From: a virus
IMG/VR virus record: IMGVR_UViG_3300012927_000005
Coordinates: 1-64,000 of that record
Length of the DNA stretch: 64,000 nt
Strand: one strand, 5' to 3'
Under the pieces are notes generated by a model, which saw only the letters and a list, made by a program, of their open reading frames with translations, searched no databases and was not told where the DNA came from. A program made the translations under genes and the position numbers. Below, in pieces: positions 55,912-63,940 of this stretch; the first letter of the stretch is position 1; each line of letters opens with the position of its first letter.

Positions 55912-58218
55912 CTAATAAATTCTGTAGTCAATAGTACTATTATCCGAAGTATTAAGCGCCCCTGTAGTAGTCAAGGAGTTAAACACGACACTAACACCAC
56001 TATTTATAGTACCGAGAGATAAAATACCTGGTGTACCACTCATACTATGATAATTATAAGAATAGCGTGCTTGAGAAAAAGCATGAACTGTATTAAGAGT
56101 AAAAGTTCCGTTTACTAACGTTATAGTGCCGATCTCACCGAGCGAAGGTCCAGTAGTTACTGTGACACTCCAATTATTAGAGCCTGTAGTTGTAAAGATA
56201 GCGCCATAGCCAGGATGAAGAAGAAAACCGTTAGCCGGTCCACTAGGAGCCACGAACGGGATATCACTTCCGCCAGGATTATTGGAATTATTAATTGTAA
56301 TTTGTTTACCTGCTATACATCCTGACGGCAAAGTAAGTATAATAGTATTACCTGCGTTAACAGTTTGATTGTTACACGTTAAAGTAACGCTAGTAGAAAC
56401 GGAAGCATAATTTAACAAAGTAAAATCAAGAGAGCAGGTACCGCCCGCCAAGCAAACAACTGGATTTACTGTAGCGTTCTGGATAGTAGTACCTTGTGAT
56501 GAAGGTAATACAATTGGTATTTGTGCAGTAGGACTTAAAAAAGCATTAGCCATTTCATGTTGACCTAATACACTCAAGTGGATAGCGTTATTTACTCCTC
56601 CATATTCAGGAAAAGTACCATGCACCCAATTCCAATTTTCAATATAATTTACAGGAAAACCCGCAGCTTGGTCCGCAGACACAGCGGTACGAATATCGGC
56701 AGAAAGTGCTGCTACTCCTCCTCGAATAAGGTTATCAAGTTGTAAAGGTACATCACTCACCCATACTCTAGGAGTATTTGTTTGATAATTTGTTTGATAC
56801 CAAGATGGACCTAAACCAGAACCAAGAATCGTTACTTTAGCCGCATTTGTTGTTACTATATGAAAATGATATGTAGTTCCTATTGGAAGAGATACACTAT
56901 AACCAGGAAACATAATACTTGTTATGGCGTAAGTGAAATTATTAATAGGACTGTACAATGTAACTGCATTTTGAGGGGCACTAGAACCGACTCCACTGGT
57001 AATAAGAGCACTATCACTATTCCGAATGAGTTGATAAGAAAAAGCTCCCGTGCAAGAACTGCATATCTGATACCACAATACTATTGATTCTGCGCCCAAA
57101 GGCATTGTAAATGAAGGTAAATCAAGAATAGCTCCGTTAGTGGAAGCTGTCGCTCCTAACATAGTCGTGTAAGTATTATCAGTAGTCCATCCTGCTCCTA
57201 GTGTACCTGCACCGGCAGCTTGTTTATTTGAAGAAGCAACAGACCCCCATTCGTCCATTGCTTGGTACATACGAATAAAAACAGGTTCATATGTAGATGT
57301 TGTTGGTGCTTGGTTAAAAAAATGCGAAGCGTCATTAGATCCGATTAAAATTGTGTTCAGCGCTGTAGAACCTGTATCTTCATTCCAAGTATTGATAAAT
57401 TTATTTTGAGCTTCAACTAGTGCAGTTCCACCGGCACCGTAATTAGTTGTTGCAGAAGTTACACCAAGCTGTTGAGATATATAATCTACATAGCAGGTAC
57501 CAAGATGTGTAACATTGTTGCAAAGTACACCTACAGCATGATCTCCCTCCGTATTTGAATCGCCGTAAGCCTTGTAAGAAGTCCACGAATAATTAACAAT
57601 ATTATTTGACAAAGCGGAAGTAGTGACTGAAGGTGCTATAGCAGGAGGAAAACCAAAATCACTTGCACCTGTAACTGGATTAAATACAACAGCATTATTT
57701 TGAGCACCTACAACTCCAGTAAATACTCCTCCTTGATTAGTCTGAACAGAACCAGAAGGTGAACCCGGAGTGCTGCTTCCTCCTCCGTTAAAAGTGCACG
57801 TAGTGGCGACACAAGACACGCCAGACCCAGTAAAAACAAAAACTCCTTGAACTCCATTTATGCTGGTAAAACTGGAGTTTGTACTACTGATAAGAGTAAT
57901 AGGAAAGGTGTAGCATTGACTTAACGGTGCGCATACTTGTTCTATGTACTGACCTGGAGAAGCATAGTAGGAATAGTTTCCGTTTATATCGGCAAAAAAT
58001 GGTTCTGGAAGAGCGACAGTCAGTGCTTCGTCGGAATATACAGTTACGGGACTGGTGCATTGTAGTTGTGCGTTGAAGGTACAAACCGTAATTTGAGCGT
58101 TTGGTACAAGCTTCGCATAACTGGAAGAATTTTGTATAGCAACAGAAATTCGCTGCTGGTTTTGACCAAACAGAAAAGGAGACAGCATAAATAAAGCAAC
58201 TAAGAGAAGTTTTTTCAT
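55912..58218 (-). CDS. Spike-like protein with signal peptide and SGNH hydrolase domain (768 aa)
   Basis: MKKLLLVALFMLSPFLFGQN is a Sec signal peptide. An N-terminal adaptor domain (21-115, IQNSSSYAKLVPNAQITVC) is shared with the next gene. The SGNH/GDSL-type core has GDSNTEG near 218, NYGAGGT near 260, and LIGSNDASHF near 293. The C-terminal catalytic segment reads NNAIHLS, an Asn where the family has Asp before His. Probable capsule or LPS deacetylase/esterase. The signal peptide is odd for a virion protein. Confidence 0.82.
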   Translation of the reverse strand: MKKLLLVALFMLSPFLFGQNQQRISVAIQNSSSYAKLVPNAQITVCTFNAQLQCTSPVTVYSDEALTVALPEPFFADINGNYSYYASPGQYIEQVCAPLSQCYTFPITLISSTNSSFTSINGVQGVFVFTGSGVSCVATTCTFNGGGSSTPGSPSGSVQTNQGGVFTGVVGAQNNAVVFNPVTGASDFGFPPAIAPSVTTSALSNNIVNYSWTSYKAYGDSNTEGDHAVGVLCNNVTHLGTCYVDYISQQLGVTSATTNYGAGGTALVEAQNKFINTWNEDTGSTALNTILIGSNDASHFFNQAPTTSTYEPVFIRMYQAMDEWGSVASSNKQAAGAGTLGAGWTTDNTYTTMLGATASTNGAILDLPSFTMPLGAESIVLWYQICSSCTGAFSYQLIRNSDSALITSGVGSSAPQNAVTLYSPINNFTYAITSIMFPGYSVSLPIGTTYHFHIVTTNAAKVTILGSGLGPSWYQTNYQTNTPRVWVSDVPLQLDNLIRGGVAALSADIRTAVSADQAAGFPVNYIENWNWVHGTFPEYGGVNNAIHLSVLGQHEMANAFLSPTAQIPIVLPSSQGTTIQNATVNPVVCLAGGTCSLDFTLLNYASVSTSVTLTCNNQTVNAGNTIILTLPSGCIAGKQITINNSNNPGGSDIPFVAPSGPANGFLLHPGYGAIFTTTGSNNWSVTVTTGPSLGEIGTITLVNGTFTLNTVHAFSQARYSYNYHSMSGTPGILSLGTINSGVSVVFNSLTTTGALNTSDNSTIDYRIY

Positions 58219-58221
58219 TAT

Positions 58222-61200
58222 TTAAAAAGCGGTCCAAGTACCTGCGATACACCGATATGTAGTATTTGCGGTGGTAGTTCCTGCGGTATTGCTATAAAAA
58301 CTACCGTTTACTGCACACGAACCGGATGGCGTGGTAGCTCCAAAAGTCCAAGTAGGCCCCGAAGTTCCCAAAGTAATACCTTTCACAAAGTAGTGCATCT
58401 GCTCGGATATATTTGCTCCTGGTTCCCATATTTCTGCTTGAACCAAATTGCCCGATCCCAGAGGATCTTGTACCATCATGGACTGAGCGGCTGAAACAAC
58501 TCCCCCAACCGGTGTTCCTAGCTGGGTGCAGATCAGGCCGCCAGCGTAAATGAATCCGGAGGCGTCTGGTCCTTGCCCTGCCGCAGAGTATGGACGGAAC
58601 ATATAGGCTCCGCAATAGGCTCCGATAGAAAGTTGTCCTGGAGTTCCTTGTGTGCCTGTGGCTGCGCGAGTAGACCACTCTGGACCATAGGGTAGAGAGG
58701 TAAGCGTTCCGTACAGGGTCGTGTATTTCTTTTGCATCGTCTGAACATCCACTGAAGCAGCCATGATGCCGCCCGGATCGAGATACGGTGCTATACCGTT
58801 TTCGTAAATGTTGTTGTTCTGGGTAAACGGATAGTTTCCAGTCAGAGCAGACTCATAGAGAACTGCCGAAGTGATACTTGCATCGGTCGTCGAGAATGTA
58901 TTGTTGTGGATGTCAATCGATTGCAGGACTTGTGGAATGAACGAGTATGGATGCAGATCAATCGCAGCGTGTATGCCCTGGATTGGGTTGATGTTCGTGA
59001 ACTGCACATTGTCCACAGTGACGTGATCACAGTTGGTGATAATCATTCTGACACCAACCATGTGGCCGTGACTTATTCCAATATCGGTGCAGGTAGCTGG
59101 CTGACTGGCTGCTCCTACTTCCAGCAACTGATCGAAGCCAGATATGTCCTGCGGAGTCACTCCCGGTGCGGTAGCGGTAGGATCGAACTCGAAGTTGCTC
59201 AGTTGATTGTGCTGCGGCATGACAGTAGTCACACCTACGATGTCAAATCCGATGAATCCGAATTGAGGACCATTTGCGCCCTTGATAATGATCTGGTCCG
59301 CATCGCAGCTTATACAGTCAGCCATATCGATGCCGCCAGCCGTAGCGCGTGGCGTCTCTCCCCAATATGGACGGCCAAGCAGCGTCATGCGAGATAGGTG
59401 ACAGTTCACGCAACGGCCTGTCGCGAAAGAGTCTGAATAGTCTGAAATTAGGCCGTCTGAGACAAAGACATTTGTGGTCGGGTTGAGGATGATCTGCTGT
59501 TGCGGTATGCCGCTTGCTCCAGAGCCTGTTCCTGCGGTCAAGGCTACAGTAGGTGCTGGGTCTCCTGCCACATAGTAGCCGGTGCCCTTATCGATCATGT
59601 TTGTACCGATCCACACACCGTTACCGATTCCGACTGAGCAGGTAGCAGGTGGAATCGTGGCTGAGCCTCCACCACCCATTGTGCAGGTTGGTGCAGTATA
59701 TCCAGATGTCACATTTGTGAATTGAATCGTCTTTACGTAGAACGTTACGACTCCCGTCAACAGCGGGGCAGTTACCTGCGTGCCGGAAGTCAGATTAAGC
59801 TGAAAAGCGGTCTGCGACGAGAAATACCCATCGCCGCCTACCAATGTCCCCGTTTGGCACCCTGAAATAGCGCTTCCAGTGAATTGAGCTGGGCAAGTTC
59901 CGCCCGTACCGCCTACTTGTGTTAGGGCAAGCGTGTCTGTGTTAGCGTAGTTCTCGCCAGCATTCTTGACGCTACATCCTGCTCCAACACCGCCCGGCCC
60001 GACCGTAAGTACCACAAAGGCTCCGGTTCCTGTGGCTGAGACAGGAGTTCCTGTTACGTATCCAGAGACATAATTAGTTCCACCGGTAAATGAGCAGGAA
60101 ACGAGGCCGCCGCCAGCGTAGGTTGCGATAAGGATTCCACCCGTTCCTGGTTCGTTGTTCCAAATCAGGGTTCCGGCAGGTGATCCAGAAAATACACCAC
60201 CGTTCTGCACAGTAACCGAGGTGATTTGACCAGAGATGGTTGCAGATGCGGTTGTATTTTTGCCTGTAGAATCTGTAATCTTTACCCAGGGCGGACCCGT
60301 AAAGTCGTGCGCCGTAGTCAGCAAGGTCAGATTGTTAGGCACTCCATTCGCGATGATGGGTGTTCCTGTGGCCTGTATGCCGCCTGCGTGAGGCGCAGAG
60401 AAAGCTAGGACCGCCGAGCCGTTGGTAGGGTATAAAGATCCACCATTGGCAATTGAGGTACCACCAATACCGTTGGCGAATACGCCACCCTCATCAATTG
60501 ACCCGGCCTCGCATCCAAAATTCGGATTGATTGTGTCGCAGTGTTCTACTTTGAAATGGTGGATCCAGAGATTGTTGACCGATCTGAAATCGAATGGCCT
60601 GCTCATACCATTCTCAAAGGTCACATTCCACATGCGAATATCGCCTGTAGACGCTCCCGTAGGGTCACTTTTTACTTCGGCGTAGAAACAAGTCAGCTCA
60701 GGGCAGTTTTGTCCCGCACGGTTGCCGTCGAAGTAGATATCATGAATATTGATGTACTTCGATGGCTGACGCAGATACATCAGCGTTTGAATGTTTGTGC
60801 CCGTCCCGCGAAAGAAGTTGCAGGGCTGGCCATTCACTCCACCGAATATATTGAAATTGTTTGCCTGAACGTCGATAACGCCAGCAACCTGGCCTTGGTC
60901 CTGCCCAGTGAAGTTGAATGTCGTTCCCGAGCAGTCGATAGTTACATTGTCCTGGGTGATCTTGACCTGCGTGGTCCAGTTTCCAGTGAGTCCCTGTGTC
61001 TTAACTACCTGCCCCGGACCAGCCGCAGCGATAGCGTTGATTACCTGCTGGCCCTGATCTGAGCCCGGCTCTAGGAATGCCCATACGCTGCCATTTACAC
61101 CCGGAGAACTCAGACTATGAGTAGAGGGATTTATAGTGATCGACGCGTCGGAAATCAATCCACCCGTGGAACTGTAGGCTTGAATAGAGTAAAGAGGAGG

Positions 61201-61575
61201 ATTAGGAGATGCTCCGCCGCCCCCACCAGATCCTCCCGAAATCAAAGTAAGGGGACGAGTGTAGCATTGGTTTGCAGTTATGCAGATTTGCTCAATGTAC
61301 GTGCCTGCGGGAGCAAAATAGTCGTAGTTTCCGTTTCCATCCGCTAAAAACGGATAAGTGATCGGGGATGTAAGTGCCTGATCTGAATAAATCGGCACGG
61401 GAACAGAGCACTGAAACTGGGCATTGTAGTTACAAAGAGTAATCTGGGCGTGCGGGATTAACTTTGCGTAAGAAGATACATTCTGTATTGCAGTACCTTC
61501 CCTCTGCTGATTCTGTTGTGCCAGAGCCAGACAAGGGAAAAGCAGTAGAAGTAGTACCTTAGCGAACTTGGTCAT
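58222..61575 (-). CDS. Spike-like protein with signal peptide and beta-helix (1117 aa)
   Basis: I chose the ATG at 61575: MTKFAKVLLLLLFPCLALAQ is a Sec signal peptide with an ALA-Q cleavage site. The N-terminal domain (IQNVSSYAKLIPHAQITLC...IYSDQALT...DGNGNYDYF) matches the SGNH protein. From about 160 a right-handed beta-helix region follows (VKITQDNVTIDCSG, YINIHDIYFDGN), interrupted by a Gly/Thr-rich insertion near 400-700, and a C-terminal intramolecular trimer-like end. Probable polysaccharide depolymerase or receptor-binding spike. Confidence 0.78.
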   Translation of the reverse strand: MTKFAKVLLLLLFPCLALAQQNQQREGTAIQNVSSYAKLIPHAQITLCNYNAQFQCSVPVPIYSDQALTSPITYPFLADGNGNYDYFAPAGTYIEQICITANQCYTRPLTLISGGSGGGGGASPNPPLYSIQAYSSTGGLISDASITINPSTHSLSSPGVNGSVWAFLEPGSDQGQQVINAIAAAGPGQVVKTQGLTGNWTTQVKITQDNVTIDCSGTTFNFTGQDQGQVAGVIDVQANNFNIFGGVNGQPCNFFRGTGTNIQTLMYLRQPSKYINIHDIYFDGNRAGQNCPELTCFYAEVKSDPTGASTGDIRMWNVTFENGMSRPFDFRSVNNLWIHHFKVEHCDTINPNFGCEAGSIDEGGVFANGIGGTSIANGGSLYPTNGSAVLAFSAPHAGGIQATGTPIIANGVPNNLTLLTTAHDFTGPPWVKITDSTGKNTTASATISGQITSVTVQNGGVFSGSPAGTLIWNNEPGTGGILIATYAGGGLVSCSFTGGTNYVSGYVTGTPVSATGTGAFVVLTVGPGGVGAGCSVKNAGENYANTDTLALTQVGGTGGTCPAQFTGSAISGCQTGTLVGGDGYFSSQTAFQLNLTSGTQVTAPLLTGVVTFYVKTIQFTNVTSGYTAPTCTMGGGGSATIPPATCSVGIGNGVWIGTNMIDKGTGYYVAGDPAPTVALTAGTGSGASGIPQQQIILNPTTNVFVSDGLISDYSDSFATGRCVNCHLSRMTLLGRPYWGETPRATAGGIDMADCISCDADQIIIKGANGPQFGFIGFDIVGVTTVMPQHNQLSNFEFDPTATAPGVTPQDISGFDQLLEVGAASQPATCTDIGISHGHMVGVRMIITNCDHVTVDNVQFTNINPIQGIHAAIDLHPYSFIPQVLQSIDIHNNTFSTTDASITSAVLYESALTGNYPFTQNNNIYENGIAPYLDPGGIMAASVDVQTMQKKYTTLYGTLTSLPYGPEWSTRAATGTQGTPGQLSIGAYCGAYMFRPYSAAGQGPDASGFIYAGGLICTQLGTPVGGVVSAAQSMMVQDPLGSGNLVQAEIWEPGANISEQMHYFVKGITLGTSGPTWTFGATTPSGSCAVNGSFYSNTAGTTTANTTYRCIAGTWTAF

Positions 61576-61822
61576 TCTTATCACTGAAACTAGCCACTGC
61601 ATCGTGGGCTTTGTTGGTTACGTAGAAGGCAGTCATGACAGAAAGTTGTGTCAAGAGGGTTGCGTTATCTACAAAGTGGTGGCCATTGTGGAAGAAAAAC
61701 AGCGCGTCCATTACCAGAAAGTACAGAACTATCAACAGGCTTACTGCCCGTCCAAAACTGATGGCTGCGTTGGCCCCTAAAGCCTGTTCCAATAGCCACT
61801 TAATCCAAAGTATAAATTTCAT
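61559..61822 (-). CDS. Holin-like small membrane protein (87 aa)
   Basis: Two hydrophobic segments near 22-45 (AISFGRAVSLLIVLYFLVMDALFFF) and 55-72 (LLTQLSVMTAFYVTN), a soluble charged end (ASFSDKNDQVR). Size and layout fit a class II/III holin. It lies between the adaptor and the first spike gene and overlaps the latter by 17 bases. Confidence 0.65.
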   Translation of the reverse strand: MKFILWIKWLLEQALGANAAISFGRAVSLLIVLYFLVMDALFFFHNGHHFVDNATLLTQLSVMTAFYVTNKAHDAVASFSDKNDQVR

Positions 61823-61823
61823 G

Positions 61824-62552
61824 TTACGATCCTGCGCGAGCAGATCGCGCTATCTGGGCAGTGCCCATAGTATTCTGTTGCTCTGCTTGTGTAATCATTT
61901 GATGGGAGAGGAAAATATTCTTCTCGGTTTCAGTCAATCCATCATTGGCTGCGGTTACCTGCCGCAAAAACATTTGAAAGGCGAACGCATACTTCTCTTC
62001 GTCGATATACTCGTAAGCCAGAGCCTTCATTCCCTGCGTATAAATATAGGACATATAATCTGGAAGGGGATACCAAGTCTCAGTCAAGGAATCAAACTTA
62101 GGCGCGGCCTTTTGATATATGATATTCAGTATGTAGGCTTGATCTGGTGCGGGAAAGAGGCGGAATGTAATATTTCCGTTGTCGTCGTCCAGGTTGGCGG
62201 TAATACGGGTAGGTTGGTTAACTAACTGGTCTCCAGCAACCACCATTTCGACTTCCAGTTCAATCGACTGGCCGGGCTGACCATTTACGATAGGAAAGTT
62301 CAACCATGCTTTTTCAATCCAACCAAAATCGGGAAGTTTTACTTTGTAATCAGCTACTCCGATTGTACATGTGACTGGAGACACGTATGCCCGGTTCCAT
62401 CTCCACGCGAACGGGGGAGCCAGAATGAACTGTCTCACCCAATCAGCAGAGAGGAATGCCGGGTCACCGTCGTTAACAAGAGTTAGAGGGGCGTTCCTGA
62501 TGAAGCGCTGAACATATTTTACAGTGCGCTCCAATGTAATGGTCGATGCCAC
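61824..62552 (-). CDS. Tail adaptor-like (head-to-tail connector) protein (242 aa)
   Basis: GTG start. It has the pattern of P22 gp4/T7 gp11-type adaptors: helical start VQRFIRNAPL, FAWRWNRAYVSP near 58, beta-rich middle, then YMSYIYTQGMKALAYEYIDEE near 165 and a C-terminal MFLRQVTAAND helix. Coupled order with the next tail genes supports this. A paralogue lies at 54814. Confidence 0.75.
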   Translation of the reverse strand: MASTITLERTVKYVQRFIRNAPLTLVNDGDPAFLSADWVRQFILAPPFAWRWNRAYVSPVTCTIGVADYKVKLPDFGWIEKAWLNFPIVNGQPGQSIELEVEMVVAGDQLVNQPTRITANLDDDNGNITFRLFPAPDQAYILNIIYQKAAPKFDSLTETWYPLPDYMSYIYTQGMKALAYEYIDEEKYAFAFQMFLRQVTAANDGLTETEKNIFLSHQMITQAEQQNTMGTAQIARSARAGS

Positions 62553-62559
62553 TTAGAAC

Positions 62560-63108
62560 CTAGCTGGCTGAAAAGTGCAGCCGTTCGATAATCTTCTTCC
62601 GTTCCTCTTCAGAAAAACGGGCGGTCATGGCTTTAATAGGATCAAGGAAGGCTCTTTGTCCCGCCTGTGAGGGGACATTTGATCCCTTCATCGCGAAAAA
62701 TCTCTGATCGTCAGGATTCAAGCTGCTGATAACCCTCTGACAGAAGGAGCAAACTCCGATAGTCTCGCCTGTGTCGGACCTGTGAATCCAGAACGCAGAA
62801 GCGCTACCTGGTTCCTGGCCGCCAAGTCCCTTGACGTGTAGGCAAGAATCCTGCGCCCACTTGCGATTGCGGTCAATAGCTGCTTGCTGTTGACGCTCGC
62901 TCTGGCGCATGACCTCTTTGTTGAGTTCCTGGCCGGGATCTACGTAGGGTTTGCGGGTCTCGATAAGCGCGGAAATAAGTTCTGAGAACTTAGAATCCGA
63001 GTCTTTCTGTTGCTCTTTTGTAGCTTCAGAGATTAGAGACTGGAGTTGTTCGAGAGTTAGAGAGATTTGCTGATCTTCAGCAATGGTTGGTTCCTGTGTT
63101 TTTGCCAT
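62560..63108 (-). CDS. Virion-operon hypothetical protein, possible scaffold-like (182 aa)
   Basis: ATG at 63108 follows AGGAGAAAGACAAC; an earlier in-frame TTG at 63129 lacks such a site. Gln/Glu/Lys-rich coiled-coil first half (QQISLTLEQLQSLIS), then a Cys-containing domain (CLHVKG, IGVCSFC) that could bind zinc. The function is unknown. Confidence 0.66.
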   Translation of the reverse strand: MAKTQEPTIAEDQQISLTLEQLQSLISEATKEQQKDSDSKFSELISALIETRKPYVDPGQELNKEVMRQSERQQQAAIDRNRKWAQDSCLHVKGLGGQEPGSASAFWIHRSDTGETIGVCSFCQRVISSLNPDDQRFFAMKGSNVPSQAGQRAFLDPIKAMTARFSEEERKKIIERLHFSAS

Positions 63109-63150
63109 GTTGTCTTTCTCCTGCGCCAATCGGACGCGACGGATGTATTT

Positions 63151-63167
63151 TGTCCATTTTCTGGACA
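63151..63167 (-). repeat. Dispersed 17-bp inverted repeat, copy 14 (intergenic)
   Basis: Minus strand TGTCCAGAAAATGGACA, intact arms. It lies between the stop of the GIY-YIG/XRE gene (63169) and the next start, the only intergenic copy with intact arms. Confidence 0.86.
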
Positions 63168-63168
63168 G

Positions 63169-63708
63169 TTATTTCTTTAATGAGTTTAGTATGTTGTCTA
63201 TCGTGCTATCAGTGTTTCTGGGTCCAGTTTCGAGAGATACTCCCAAGCAGTTAAAAACTCGTAGAACTATTCCAAGTTCCGCTCTGTTGTGACCTCTCTC
63301 GAACTCACAAATCCATTTTCGACTAGCACCAACTGACTGCGCCAGTTGAGATTGAGTTAAACCTTTTTGTAGTCGAAAGAATCTAGCTGCGGCTCCGACA
63401 TCTTCAGAGGTTTTGATTTTAATTTTATTATCGTCAAGTTTCGGTCTATTTGCTAAAATAGAATCTATGAATTGACAAAGTTCAGCGTCCGCCTCAAACC
63501 ACTCCCCGCGTATTCTTTTGGACAAGAATTTATCGTGCAGCGAGCCTTCCGTGTGTCCAGACTTACCCTCGTCGATGAATCCCAACAAGGATAGATTATC
63601 CGGAGAACTCGTACATAGAGCTTTTAGACGGGTTTCTGGCTCTCCAGAAGTTCGACCAATCTTAATTAGATTAGTTGTAGCGGATTTTATGAAATAGATA
63701 TAAGACAT
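63169..63708 (-). CDS. GIY-YIG (T5orf172-type) and XRE helix-turn-helix fusion (179 aa)
   Basis: Residues 1-85: MSYIYFIKSATTNLIKIGRTSG, then a KALCTSSP strand, then HTEGSLHDKFLSKRIRGEWFE, the T5orf172/MUG113 nuclease-like pattern. Residues 110-165: ARFFRLQKGLTQSQLAQSVGASRKWICEFERGHN, an XRE/HipB-type HTH. The fusion might be a transcription regulator or a DNA-targeted nuclease. Its stop is two bases from a palindrome copy with intact arms. Confidence 0.85.
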   Translation of the reverse strand: MSYIYFIKSATTNLIKIGRTSGEPETRLKALCTSSPDNLSLLGFIDEGKSGHTEGSLHDKFLSKRIRGEWFEADAELCQFIDSILANRPKLDDNKIKIKTSEDVGAAARFFRLQKGLTQSQLAQSVGASRKWICEFERGHNRAELGIVLRVFNCLGVSLETGPRNTDSTIDNILNSLKK

Positions 63709-63709
63709 A

Positions 63710-63937
63710 TTAAAAATTGTGAGCGATAAAATAGTCTGACCAAAATCCTGTGTAAAAAGGATTGGTATATAACTGGGCTTGTCGCCACGTATAATCGGGT
63801 TGGGTTTTTCTTATTTCTATAAAACGTACAGCCCCTAATAACCAAGCTGAAAATATTAGATGCCAAGTACCTTCTCGATAGTCAGAATCTAGAGATTCCT
63901 TTATCATCCAATACAGAAAAATAAGTGTTAAGTTCAT
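63710..63937 (-). CDS. Small membrane protein (75 aa)
   Basis: Begins at ATG 63937. Hydrophobic segments at 1-12 and 25-42 (WHLIFSAWLLGAVRFIEI). Ends one base before the next start. The role is unknown. Confidence 0.62.
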   Translation of the reverse strand: MNLTLIFLYWMIKESLDSDYREGTWHLIFSAWLLGAVRFIEIRKTQPDYTWRQAQLYTNPFYTGFWSDYFIAHNF

Positions 63938-63940
63938 TTC

